From assembly GCF_019469185.1 (NCBI RefSeq), contig NZ_CP048264.1, forward strand, positions 1 through 64,000: a DNA stretch of 64,000 nt. Reading direction: 5' to 3'. A program made the translations under genes and the position numbers. The notes below the pieces were generated by a model. The model worked only from the letters and a program-made list of their open reading frames with translations, did not search any database and was not told where the DNA came from. Below are positions 43,726 through 52,242 of the stretch, one piece after another (positions within the stretch are counted from its first letter, which is position 1; every line of letters starts with the position of its first letter). Source of the DNA: Gilliamella sp. ESL0441 (GTDB lineage: Bacteria; Pseudomonadota; Gammaproteobacteria; Enterobacterales; Orbaceae).

Positions 43726-45144
43726 ATGCAACAAAGTAATTACTATTTTGTATTATTTTCTCTATTATTAAATTTAATCGTATCATCAGCGATAGCTGAT
43801 GAAAAAAAAGCGCCAGATAATTGGGGAATTATTTATGATATTAGTGATTCATTAGTAAATGAAACAACGATTGATTTTGATATAAAATTACGTGGTAATA
43901 AATTTTATTTCAATAATCAGTCGTTTTTGATTAAACGTAATACGATGCCTGCAGAAGATTTTTTTGTAAGCAATAATATAGAAAAAACATATTTTGCTTT
44001 AAAAAAACAGCAAGCATTATTAGAATATAATTATAATATTAAATTAAAAGATAATATTACTTATCTTCAATTTGATAAAAATATTGATAATAGCCTATTA
44101 AAACAGTATGTAACACAAAATCGGCAGGCCTTATTATTGGATGATATGTTGCTTCTGTTTGGAAAAAACGGTAAACCAGTATTTTATTCAAAACCTTATT
44201 TTGAAAAAGAATTTATTCAACAAATCCCTGAGTTACCCACAATCAATGTTCCGTTTAATGCAAACGATGCTTTTGTGCTATATCGAGATGATGTATTAAA
44301 ACCGTTATCCATTCATTTTAAAAATTTTTTAGATATTCCTTGGTTTGCAACAGATATATCCGGAGCAAAGTATCCTTCTATTTCACCTACTATAAATCCA
44401 ATATTTATTGATGTAGGTTGGGATAGTGGTGAGACGGATTCATATTTATATCTGTTTTCTAATGATTATAAGGTTCTAGATAAACTGGTGTTATTTGATT
44501 ATCGGACTACAACTCGAGGCGGTCCAGGTGGTGATGGACAACCTGTTGGTTATCGTTATTTTACCATAGACAAAAACTATTTTATTGAGCGTCGCCAACG
44601 TTTTGAAGATGAAACAATAGAAGTACAACATTTTCAAGTGACAAAAGAAGGGAAGTTTCAAGAATTACCTGTCACTTCAAATTGCTACAGTGAATTAGCG
44701 GTTAAAGATAACAAAACACATTCAACAAAAAGCCTTTTACTAACTAATAAACAAGCAAATAATTATATGCGCTTTAAGAAAATTACATTCGATGAACTTG
44801 ATGATATCACACTAACCTTAAATCCTGCTGATAAAAAGGTTTGTGTTAATTATCAACAAGCCTATTCATTCACCTTTGGTAAAGCGAAGTCAAAACAGTT
44901 ATTTGGTAATGAAAAACTTTATCAACAGCAAGTCGAGAATTTTAAAGAATTTAATATAGATATTAGTGACGAGTTGGAATATATCGTATTTGACAATATC
45001 GACAAATCACCATTAGCTAAATTTCTACTAAATGGAAATAAAGCGATTTATATGAACGAAATGCTCTTTATTGTGGGTGAAGATTATCTCGCAGCCTACA
45101 GGCAGCCTACAGAAACTGAATTAACCTATCAAGAAATGAATTAG
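43726..45144 (+). CDS. Putative periplasmic immunity protein, copy 1
   Basis: The 472-residue protein has a signal peptide (about 1-24, ending SSAIA) and starts five bases after the effector stop, behind AAAGG. Its position, export and tandem duplication suggest immunity to the peptidoglycan-targeting effector. I know no family for it. Internally, an N-terminal module (about 45-165: FYFNNQSF ... ITYLQFDKNIDNSLLKQYV ... LLLDDMLLLFG) is echoed by the C-terminal module (about 365-470: VCVNYQQAY ... LEYIVFDNIDKSPLAKFLL ... IYMNEMLFIVG). A central beta-rich part containing SYLYLFSNDYKVLDKLVL and TIDKNYFIERRQ lies between them. Copy 2 follows after 16 bases. Confidence 0.6.
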   Translation: MQQSNYYFVLFSLLLNLIVSSAIADEKKAPDNWGIIYDISDSLVNETTIDFDIKLRGNKFYFNNQSFLIKRNTMPAEDFFVSNNIEKTYFALKKQQALLEYNYNIKLKDNITYLQFDKNIDNSLLKQYVTQNRQALLLDDMLLLFGKNGKPVFYSKPYFEKEFIQQIPELPTINVPFNANDAFVLYRDDVLKPLSIHFKNFLDIPWFATDISGAKYPSISPTINPIFIDVGWDSGETDSYLYLFSNDYKVLDKLVLFDYRTTTRGGPGGDGQPVGYRYFTIDKNYFIERRQRFEDETIEVQHFQVTKEGKFQELPVTSNCYSELAVKDNKTHSTKSLLLTNKQANNYMRFKKITFDELDDITLTLNPADKKVCVNYQQAYSFTFGKAKSKQLFGNEKLYQQQVENFKEFNIDISDELEYIVFDNIDKSPLAKFLLNGNKAIYMNEMLFIVGEDYLAAYRQPTETELTYQEMN

Positions 45145-45160
45145 GATTAAGGTTAACAAT

Positions 45161-46588
45161 ATGCAACAAAGTAATTACTATTTTGTATTATTTTCTCTAT
45201 TATTAAATTTAATCGTATCATCAGCGATAGCTGATGAAAAAAAAGCGCCAGATAATTGGGGAATTATTTATGGTATTAGTGATACATTGGTAGATGAAAC
45301 AACGATTGATTTTGATATAAAATTACGTGGTAATAAATTTTATTTTAATAATCAGTCGTTTTTGATTAAACGTAATACGATGCCTGCAGAAGATTTTTTT
45401 GTAAGCAATAATATAGAAAAAACATATTTTTCTTTAAAAGAGCGGCAAGCATTATTAGAGTATAATTATAATATTAAATTAAAAGATAATATTACTTATC
45501 TTCAATTTGATAAAAATATTGATAATAGCCTATTAAAACAGTATGTAACACAAAATCGGCAGGCCTTATTATTGGATGATATGCTGGTTTTGTTTGGAAA
45601 AAATGGTAAGCCGGTATTTTATTCAAGACCTTATTTTGAAAAAGAATTTATTAAACAAGTTCCTCCGTTAGCCACAATCAATGTTCCGTTTAATGCAAAC
45701 GATGCTTTTGTGCTATATCGAGACCACGTATTAAAACCGTTATCCATTCATTTTAAAAATTTTTTAGATCTTCCTTGGTTTGCAACAGATATATCCGGAG
45801 CAAAGTATCCTTCTATTTCACCGATTATAAATCCAATATTAATTGATGTAGGTTGGGATAGTGGTGATATTGATTCCTATTTATATCTGTTTTCTAATGA
45901 TTATAAGGTTCTAGATAAACTGGTGTTATTTGGTTATCGGACTACAACTCGAGGCGGTCCAGGCGGTAGCGGTTACACGGTTGGTTATCATTATTTTACC
46001 ATTGACAAAAACTATTTTATTGAGCGTCGCCAACGTTTTGAAGATGAAACAATAGAAGTACAACATTTTCAAGTGACAAAAGAAGGGAAGTTTCAAGAGT
46101 TACCTGTCACGTCAAATTGCTACAGTGAATTAGCGGTTAAAGATAACAAAACACATTCAACAAAAAGCCTTTTACTAACCGATAAACAAGCAAATAATTA
46201 TATGCGCTTTGAAAGTAACAAATTCATTGAACTTTATGATATCACACTAACCTTAAATCCTGCTGATAAAAAGCTTTGTGTTAATTATCAACAAGCCTAT
46301 TCATTCACCTTTGGTAAAGCGAAATCAAAACAGTTATTTGGTAACGAAAAAATTTATCAACAACAAGTCGAAAATTTTAAAAAATTTAATATAGATATTA
46401 GTAACGAGTTGGAATATATCACATTTGACAATATCGACAAATCACCATTAGCTAAATATCTACTAAATGGAAATAAAGCGATTTATATGAACGAAATGCT
46501 CTTTATTGTGGGTGAAAATTATCTCGCAGCCTACAGGCAACCTACAGAAACTGAATTAACCTATCAAGAAATGGTGGATGATGATTAA
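45161..46588 (+). CDS. Putative periplasmic immunity protein, copy 2
   Basis: The 475-residue protein is a near-identical tandem copy of the preceding gene, offset by 1435 bases. The signal peptide and first 50 residues are identical. Differences cluster in the middle (for example RTTTRGGPGGSGYTVGYHY against RTTTRGGPGGDGQPVGYRY, and ESNKFIELYD against KKITFDELDD), and a VDDD tail is added. Clustered substitutions suggest adaptation to variant toxins rather than a recent identical copy. It precedes the orphan effector cassette at 46688 and may be the partner of an earlier effector end. Confidence 0.6.
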   Translation: MQQSNYYFVLFSLLLNLIVSSAIADEKKAPDNWGIIYGISDTLVDETTIDFDIKLRGNKFYFNNQSFLIKRNTMPAEDFFVSNNIEKTYFSLKERQALLEYNYNIKLKDNITYLQFDKNIDNSLLKQYVTQNRQALLLDDMLVLFGKNGKPVFYSRPYFEKEFIKQVPPLATINVPFNANDAFVLYRDHVLKPLSIHFKNFLDLPWFATDISGAKYPSISPIINPILIDVGWDSGDIDSYLYLFSNDYKVLDKLVLFGYRTTTRGGPGGSGYTVGYHYFTIDKNYFIERRQRFEDETIEVQHFQVTKEGKFQELPVTSNCYSELAVKDNKTHSTKSLLLTDKQANNYMRFESNKFIELYDITLTLNPADKKLCVNYQQAYSFTFGKAKSKQLFGNEKIYQQQVENFKKFNIDISNELEYITFDNIDKSPLAKYLLNGNKAIYMNEMLFIVGENYLAAYRQPTETELTYQEMVDDD

Positions 46589-46606
46589 AGTAATAAATAT
46601 TTACCT

Positions 46607-46860
46607 ATTAAAAGGTAAAAACAAGTCAAAAAGAGTTAATTAAACAATAAAAGAAGATGCGATTAATTAAGTGTTAAGCTAAATAAAATGTGGAAGAAAG
46701 GCAACATAAATGGAATGAGCGAAGAAAATTTTGAAGAAAAAAGGCGACAGCAAAAAATTTTCATAACAAAAGAATTGGATGAACTATGTATAGCCAAAGA
46801 AAACAAGCTTGTTAAAACAAACTGGCAAGTAGAAAAAGAACAACGCATAAAGCCATCGTT
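46607..46860 (+). repeat. Effector-cassette boundary repeat, copy A
   Basis: A shared sequence begins about 80 bases before the truncated effector start (ATTAAAAGGTAAAAACAAGT) and runs through the first 55 codons (ATGTGGAAGAAAGGCAA onward). Near-identical copies lie at about 50396-50697 and, lacking the first part, at about 50738-51000. These repeats flank immunity genes and are the likely substrate for recombination in this island. Confidence 0.8.
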
Positions 46861-47821
46861 ATGGTGGAAAGAAGTCGCCAAAGCTCAAGCATCCCAAACC
46901 GAAAGTGGTAGCCAAACGGATACCAACACCCCAAAACCAACCAACCTATCAACAGACGGCAAAGCTTGGTTTATTCACCCAGTAGCAATGGTGGATTATT
47001 TTGTAGGAAACGATGTTCTTTTTAGAAAAGGCGATAAAGATGAAATAATTCGAGAAATCAATATTCGTCTTGCCGGTTTTGGTGGCAATGTTCCGACTGA
47101 TGAGTTTACGGAAAGAACAGAAAACATGATTAAACAGTTTCAACGTGATTATATGAAAGTTGAAGAAACGGGAGTTGTTGATATTCCAGTAATTGAAGCG
47201 ATTGATAAGTTTCAAGAGGAATATGCTATTAGTGCAAATGTATGGTCACAACTGAAATGTAAATGTAGTCCTAATAAATGTAGTGGATTTGGAAATGGGT
47301 TAGGAAAAAATACTTCGCCAGAAAGGTCTAATACTTATGAATATCCAGGTATACATAGATCATTGTTATTTGGATTGTGTGGATTAAGTTTTTATTTAGG
47401 TAGACAAGATGTTTATAAATTTAGATTAATTTCATCAGGTTATCGTTGTAGCCAGCATTCAGAAGGGAAAATAACTACAAATCATAGAGGAAAAGCGATA
47501 GATATTCAATTTTACAAAGAAAATTGGGCTATTGCTGGTAAAAATAAAAAAAATATTGAGCCCTTAATATATATTCGTGATAACTTTTTTAAAACTTATC
47601 TTAATTCACAAGACGATTGGAAAGATAAAAATCTTTTTACGACAGAGCCAATAGGTTTGGATTCTAAAGGCAACTCTATATCTGGATTTACCTATAGTTG
47701 GATTCATATGGATGTTAGATCATTTGAAAAACAATACTTATTAGATGAATACTTTTGTACTAATGCGACCATTTTGAATGGAGAAAAATTAATCACAATT
47801 ATAAAGAAAGAAGTTAAATGA
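46688..47821 (+). CDS. Orphan effector C-terminal cassette (M15-like peptidase end)
   Basis: This 377-residue product is a promoterless-looking 3' piece of an effector like that at 40134. Residues 38-179 match effector residues 848-988 in an ungapped 422-bp DNA match (46803-47224 against 42676-43097), covering the WWKEVAKAQ linker and the peptidoglycan-binding-like domain. The end is then replaced: SGYRC at 250, His266 and Asp272 in NHRGKAIDI, His340 in YSWIHMDVR, so the same M15-like layout with little sequence identity. The ATG at 46688 has no good ribosome-binding site and no VgrG or N-terminal delivery part exists. It may be a silent reservoir that can recombine onto the full-length effector, as orphan Rhs tips do. 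Confidence 0.7.
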   Translation: MWKKGNINGMSEENFEEKRRQQKIFITKELDELCIAKENKLVKTNWQVEKEQRIKPSLWWKEVAKAQASQTESGSQTDTNTPKPTNLSTDGKAWFIHPVAMVDYFVGNDVLFRKGDKDEIIREINIRLAGFGGNVPTDEFTERTENMIKQFQRDYMKVEETGVVDIPVIEAIDKFQEEYAISANVWSQLKCKCSPNKCSGFGNGLGKNTSPERSNTYEYPGIHRSLLFGLCGLSFYLGRQDVYKFRLISSGYRCSQHSEGKITTNHRGKAIDIQFYKENWAIAGKNKKNIEPLIYIRDNFFKTYLNSQDDWKDKNLFTTEPIGLDSKGNSISGFTYSWIHMDVRSFEKQYLLDEYFCTNATILNGEKLITIIKKEVK

Positions 47822-47842
47822 TATAAATTATAGGGGAGAATA

Positions 47843-48784
47843 ATGCGAAAAATATTAAACAGTTTTGTCGTTTTATGTTTTGGATGCTTTTTTTCGTTAG
47901 TGGTAGGTGCTAGTCAAATAAAAAACAATCAAAATATTTCAGCAGAATCAAATAGTATAGAATGGCAATTAGTCAATATTGATTATATGTCTGATCATAC
48001 AATTCAAATTGAAAAATTATTAAAATCAATGAATAAATCAAAAGAAATATTTCTTAAAAGCTCCAATAATAAATTAATTATAAATGAAAGTAATGTAATT
48101 GGAATACAAAGAACAACTAATGATTTATCACCAATAGCCCAGAGATTACTACTAGGAGAATTAAATCGTCTAAAATTAACAAATAACCTTTCAGAAAGCC
48201 AATATTTTACGTTATTAACTTTGCCTAAGCTATATAATTTGAACAAATCATTAGTAATTATTTCAGGTTATCTGTTTTTATTTAGTAATGATGAGTTTAT
48301 TATGACTTTTAAGGATAAACAACAGATTAATAAAGAGTTTACAAAATTATATAACAAATTAAATACAGCTAAACTACCTTTAGCCAATCGTTATTGGCCT
48401 CCTGAAGAAAATGATGGTTTTTTACCTATACCTGATGAGTTAAATTATTTTTTCAAAGGAGTAATTAATGATGAAGATCTTCAGGCAATTAAACTGACAG
48501 AATACAAAAATATCAGATTAATATTGTTATTTTCAAGTAATAGAGCAGGGTCTCCCAAATTGTCCATAATAAGCCTTACTGATAGTTTAGATATAATTGA
48601 TAGATTAGAATTAGGTGAAGAGAGTGAATTAGAAGATGGTGTAGTATGGATTGAATATGAAATAGATAAAGACTTTCTTATAACAATTTCTGAAACAGAG
48701 CATGTTTATAATAAACCCTCTAAATTAATTCATAAGACTAACTATAAAATTAATGATCAAGGAACCTTTGTTAAGGTTAAATAA
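47843..48784 (+). CDS. Putative immunity protein for the orphan cassette
   Basis: The 313-residue exported protein (signal peptide about 1-23, ending VVGA) starts 21 bases after the orphan cassette behind AGGGGAG. It is not closely similar to copies 1 and 2 but shares their architecture in reduced form: one N-terminal module (ESQYFTLLTLPKLYNLNKS ... LFLFSNDEF) and then the beta-rich part (RLILLFSS ... DSLDIIDRLEL ... YEIDKDFLITISE ... YKINDQGTF). The C-terminal repeat module is missing. By position it is the cognate immunity of the cassette at 46688. No family is known to me. Confidence 0.55.
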   Translation: MRKILNSFVVLCFGCFFSLVVGASQIKNNQNISAESNSIEWQLVNIDYMSDHTIQIEKLLKSMNKSKEIFLKSSNNKLIINESNVIGIQRTTNDLSPIAQRLLLGELNRLKLTNNLSESQYFTLLTLPKLYNLNKSLVIISGYLFLFSNDEFIMTFKDKQQINKEFTKLYNKLNTAKLPLANRYWPPEENDGFLPIPDELNYFFKGVINDEDLQAIKLTEYKNIRLILLFSSNRAGSPKLSIISLTDSLDIIDRLELGEESELEDGVVWIEYEIDKDFLITISETEHVYNKPSKLIHKTNYKINDQGTFVKVK

Positions 48785-48876
48785 ATTCAATGATAAGTCA
48801 ATGATTGTTGCTGAATATGAAAACCTAAATAATAAATATTGAAGAGTGTTGGTTAAAAATTAGAGGAACTAATAAT

Positions 48877-50346
48877 ATGCATGGGTTTTATCTTTCTTTA
48901 ATTAAAAAAAATATAATGTTAATAAGAATCATATGGTTATTATGTGTTTTCTTTAATTTTTCTAATGTTCATGCTAAAGATATTGAGCAACCTTACTGGA
49001 TTTTAGATGAATATGTTGAAAATTATAACCAAATGAACAAAAATAATTATAACTTTGATTATTTAAACAATTTTAGAGTTAAATTAGTTAATAACATCAT
49101 TTATATTAATGATGATCAATATAATGTTAGTGTACGTCAGACATCGGATATATCCCAATTACTGACAAAAGACCTAATAGAAAAACCAATCATCAACGAA
49201 TTTATTTTACCAACAGGGGAGATAAATTATTTACAATTTGAGGATGTTTTAGACAGTAATTTAGCTAAATTATTATTACCAAAAGGCAGATTGATTTTAG
49301 GCAAAGAACAGTTGTTAATTATAAATGAATCTTTAGTTGCGTCTTTTTTAAAACCTAAAGACAAAAATTCATTTCTAACATTAGCTAATAAATTTCCCGC
49401 ATTAGATTTACCAATTAATTCTCAAAGCTCAACAGATTTTATTAAGGATGGGAATTATCACAATTATCCTCAAAATATATCAAGAAGTTATCTACACTAT
49501 TTAAAATTATTTGATGACAATAGTTTATATGAACAGTTAAATAATTACTTAACTAATTTGAATGGAATAAAATTACCAACAATAAATAATGTAATAAATC
49601 CTATTTTAATCAGTGGTACACAAGAGAATGAAGAGAAAATAGTTTATCTTCACCTTTTCTCTAAACAATTTAATTTTTTAGATAAAATTATATTATCTTC
49701 TCGAATCGGTATGACAAGAGAAAATTCTGCAACAGGTGATTTGCCAATCGGATTTATTTATTACAATATTGATAAAAACTATTTTATTGAGCGTCGCCAA
49801 CGTTTTGAAGATGAAACAATAGAAGTACAACATTTTCAAGTGACAAAAGAAGGGAAGTTTCAAGAGTTACCTGTTACGTCAAATTGCTACAGTGAATTAG
49901 CGGTTAAAGATAACAAAACACATTCAACAAAAAGCCTTTTACTAACTAGTCAACAAGCAAATAATTATATGCGATTTAAGCAAATTACATTCGATGAACT
50001 TGATGATGTCACACTAACCTTAAATCCTGCTGATAAAAAGCTTTGTGTTAATTATCAACAAGCTTATTCATTCACCATTGGTAAAGCGAAGTCAAAACAG
50101 TTATTTGGTAATGAAAAACTTTATCAACAGCAAGTCGAGAATTTTAAAGAATTTAATATAGATATTAGTGACGAGTTGGAATATATCACATTTAACAATA
50201 TCGACAAATCGCCATTAGCTAAATATCTACTCAATGGAAATAAAGCGATTTATATGAACGAAATACTCTTTATTGTGGGTGAAAATTATTTCGCAGCCTA
50301 CAGACAGCCTACAGAAAGTGAATTAACCTATCAAGAAATGAATTAG
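48877..50346 (+). CDS. Chimeric putative immunity protein
   Basis: The 489-residue exported protein has a signal peptide about residues 14-33, ending VHA. Its first 300 residues differ from copies 1 and 2, although the modules can be recognised (INYLQFEDVLDSNLAKLLL; KLPTINNVINPILI). From DKNYFIERRQRFEDETIEVQ (about residue 306) to the end it is almost identical to them, down to PTESELTYQEMN. The junction is sharp at DNA level, near 49770. It has no adjacent intact toxin; the next gene is a decayed effector stub. It is probably a recombinant, retained orphan immunity. It starts nine bases after AGAGGA. Confidence 0.6.
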   Translation: MHGFYLSLIKKNIMLIRIIWLLCVFFNFSNVHAKDIEQPYWILDEYVENYNQMNKNNYNFDYLNNFRVKLVNNIIYINDDQYNVSVRQTSDISQLLTKDLIEKPIINEFILPTGEINYLQFEDVLDSNLAKLLLPKGRLILGKEQLLIINESLVASFLKPKDKNSFLTLANKFPALDLPINSQSSTDFIKDGNYHNYPQNISRSYLHYLKLFDDNSLYEQLNNYLTNLNGIKLPTINNVINPILISGTQENEEKIVYLHLFSKQFNFLDKIILSSRIGMTRENSATGDLPIGFIYYNIDKNYFIERRQRFEDETIEVQHFQVTKEGKFQELPVTSNCYSELAVKDNKTHSTKSLLLTSQQANNYMRFKQITFDELDDVTLTLNPADKKLCVNYQQAYSFTIGKAKSKQLFGNEKLYQQQVENFKEFNIDISDELEYITFNNIDKSPLAKYLLNGNKAIYMNEILFIVGENYFAAYRQPTESELTYQEMN

Positions 50347-50395
50347 GATTAATGTAATAAAGATTTTCTTATTAAAAGTTTATGCGGTTTTGTCA

Positions 50396-50729
50396 TATTA
50401 AAAGGTAAAAACAAGTCAAAAAGAGTTAATTAAACAATAAAAGAAGATACGATTAACTAAATGTTAAGCTAAATAAAATGTGGAAGAAAGGCAATATAAA
50501 TGGAATGAGCGAAGAAATGTTAGAAGAAAAAAGGCAACAGCAAAAAATTTTCATAACAAAAGAATTGGATGAACTATGTGTAGCCAAAGAAAACAAGCAT
50601 GTAAAAACATACTGGCAAATTGAAAAAGAACAACGCATAAAGCCATCGTTATGGTGGAAAGAAGTTTTCAAAGCTCAAGCATCCCAAACCGAAAGTGAAT
50701 TAACCTATCGAGAAATAAATTATGATTAA
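50396..50729 (+). pseudogene. Decayed effector stub 1, fused to an immunity-gene 3' end
   Basis: The reading frame at 50478-50729 (83 aa) repeats the start of the orphan cassette (WKKGNINGMSEE ... RIKPSLWWKEV), but after ASQTES it switches to ELTYREINYD, which is the C-terminal sequence of the immunity proteins (ELTYQEMN). The switch occurs within GAAAGTG, shared by the effector (ACCGAAAGTGG) and the immunity 3' end (ACAGAAAGTGAATTAACC). A deletion between these microhomologies has removed a toxin end plus most of an immunity gene. The product would have no function of its own. Confidence 0.75.
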
Positions 50730-50737
50730 AGTAATAA

Positions 50738-51050
50738 AATAAGATGCGATTAACTAAGTGTTAGGCTAAATAAAATGTGGAAGAAAGGCAACATAAATGG
50801 AATGAGCGAAGAAATGTTAGAAGAAAAAAGGCAACAGCAAAAAATTTTCATAACAAAAGAATTGGAAGAACTATGTGTAGCTAAAGAAAACAAGCTTGTT
50901 AAAACAAACTGGCAAATTGAAAAAGAACAACGCATAAAGACGTTGTTATGGTGGAAAGAAGTCGCCAAAGCTCAGGCATCCCAGATCGAAAGTGGCAGCC
51001 AAACGGATACCACCTCCCCAAAAGTATTATTAGTAATTAATGGGGAGTAA
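50738..51050 (+). pseudogene. Decayed effector stub 2
   Basis: The reading frame 50775-51050 (91 aa) is a third copy of the cassette start. It runs through the WWKEVAKAQASQ linker and ESGSQTDT and then diverges (TSPKVLLVINGE) and stops. The peptidoglycan-binding and catalytic parts are gone. The last ten bases overlap a good ribosome-binding site (GGGGAG, 51042-51047) for the next immunity gene, so translation of the stub could still influence it. Confidence 0.7.
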
Positions 51051-51054
51051 ACTT

Positions 51055-51606
51055 ATGAAAAAGAAATATTTTTTTATTTATTTGTTATTTTCAATAATTT
51101 CTTTTTTTACTTATGCGCAAGAACCGTATATAGAAAAAGATTCAAATAAAATTTTCCGTCACAATAACAAAAATGTTTGTTTTGTAAAAAGTGAAGATCG
51201 TTTACCATTAAATAAAAGTCATAGAAATTCAAAGTATAAGCAAACAAATATGGAAAGTTGTCAAGTTGAAGATTTGGAATTATGGAATTGTGAAATAGAT
51301 TTTCGTTATATACCTTTACCATCAAAAAATAATATAGATATGTTATTGGTACCAATGGATTGTGGCGATTTCCCGTATAGGTTATATTTAATAACAATAA
51401 AAGATCATCAAATCCGCTCAGAATTATATGTTGAAGGAGAGTGGTATGAACCAGGATACAATGAAGATATGATTGAGAAAACGCATTTTAGCATCTCAAA
51501 AGATTTTATCATTACCGTTACAACAGAATATGATAATAAGTTAACAATTAAGCATTACTATTTAAACGATAATGGATACATTGAAGAAAAAAACAATAAT
51601 AATTAA
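51055..51606 (+). CDS. Short exported putative immunity protein
   Basis: This is a 183-residue protein with a signal peptide (about 1-22, ending FTYA). An in-frame start at 51040 exists, but GGGGAG sits seven bases before the ATG at 51055. It holds mainly the beta-rich part shared with the longer immunity proteins (RLYLITIKDHQIRSELYV ... FSISKDFIITVTTEYDNKLTIKHYYLNDNGYIEE), lacking both repeat modules. Four cysteines (39, 59, 67 and 86, approximate) may form disulfides. It follows a dead toxin stub, so it is an orphan, the last of the island. Confidence 0.5.
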   Translation: MKKKYFFIYLLFSIISFFTYAQEPYIEKDSNKIFRHNNKNVCFVKSEDRLPLNKSHRNSKYKQTNMESCQVEDLELWNCEIDFRYIPLPSKNNIDMLLVPMDCGDFPYRLYLITIKDHQIRSELYVEGEWYEPGYNEDMIEKTHFSISKDFIITVTTEYDNKLTIKHYYLNDNGYIEEKNNNN

Positions 51607-52024
51607 ATAAACAATAAAACAAACCTCAAAAAAAGCTCAAGATAATAATAAATGTGTTTCTGGGGGTAAGTAAAGTTAAAGTAAATTGTATTTTTTTCTT
51701 TACTCAAAATCAGGAAAACAGGAATTAGATCAATAAAGAAGAGAAAATAAGCATTCTCCTGCTGATTATAAAGATGCACTTGAAAAGAATTTATCACCGA
51801 AACAACTTTAGAAAGTTAATTAACGCTTAACTACCTAAGTTAGTATGAAAGCAACAAATCTAATTTTTTAACGAGTAAGATCATAATATTAATAAAGCCA
51901 ATGTTTTTATTTCTTGATGGAAAAAATACTTAAAAACCTCATAAAATTTGCCCAATTTTTTACATTTTTAATGTGATTTTTTTAAAGTACAACATTATTC
52001 TTTCCATATTATAAAAAATAACGC
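51607..52024. other. Intergenic region after the effector island
   Basis: This is a very AT-rich stretch with no intact gene. At about 51737-51811 one frame reads HSPADYKDALEKNLSPKQL and a stop, without a start, which looks like the tail of a lost coding sequence. The remainder up to the rpsB promoter shows nothing I can name. Confidence 0.35.
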
Positions 52025-52062
52025 TAGTAAATTTTATCTAAATATGGTATAAAACGCGCGCT
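52025..52062 (+). promoter_or_regulatory. rpsB-tsf promoter
   Basis: TATAAA (52048-52053) has an extended -10 TGG before it, a weak TAGTAA at -35 with 17-base spacing, and a GC-rich discriminator ACGCGCGCT. That discriminator is typical of stringently controlled ribosomal promoters, and the E. coli rpsB promoter is very similar. Confidence 0.6.
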
Positions 52063-52159
52063 ACTTTTCACATTCATTTTTCAAAAAAATCGTTGTGAAA
52101 GTCAGCACAAATTTTAAACTTTAATTAACGTTATAACACACACATATCATTACTCTTTT

Positions 52160-52225
52160 CCGGGGTGCCTTTTGTTTTATGCAATAAGGTCGGTTAAAGC
52201 GGATATGTGGAGGCATAACCCCAAC
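52160..52225 (+). promoter_or_regulatory. rpsB leader RNA, probable S2 autoregulation site
   Basis: The leader contains GGGGTGCC (52162-52169) able to pair with GGC-ATA-ACCCC (52212-52222), enclosing a smaller structured part. Gammaproteobacterial rpsB leaders carry a conserved structure through which ribosomal protein S2 represses rpsB-tsf. Position, C/G-rich stem in an otherwise AT-rich region and the gene it precedes support the assignment. The fold was judged by eye only. Confidence 0.6.
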
Positions 52226-52242
52226 GTCAAAATGAGGAAATC

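Larger units (their letters stand above)
43716..46590 (+). repeat. Tandem direct duplication of the immunity gene (2 x about 1.43 kb)
   Basis: The unit begins with AAGGTTAACAATATGCAACA upstream of each copy (43715 and 45150) and covers the whole gene. Identity is very high over most of the length, interrupted by patches of change in the middle and near the 3' end. Such a repeat can expand or collapse by homologous recombination. Confidence 0.85.

Noticed and set aside
46607..51000. Direct repeats as a CRISPR array or transposon ends
   Set aside because: The repeats are long coding pieces of the effector, separated by whole genes, with no transposase or regular spacers.
40134..51606. Rhs or CDI system
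   Set aside because: No YD repeats, RHS core, PAAR or CdiB/CdiA parts are seen. Only the cassette-swap logic is similar.
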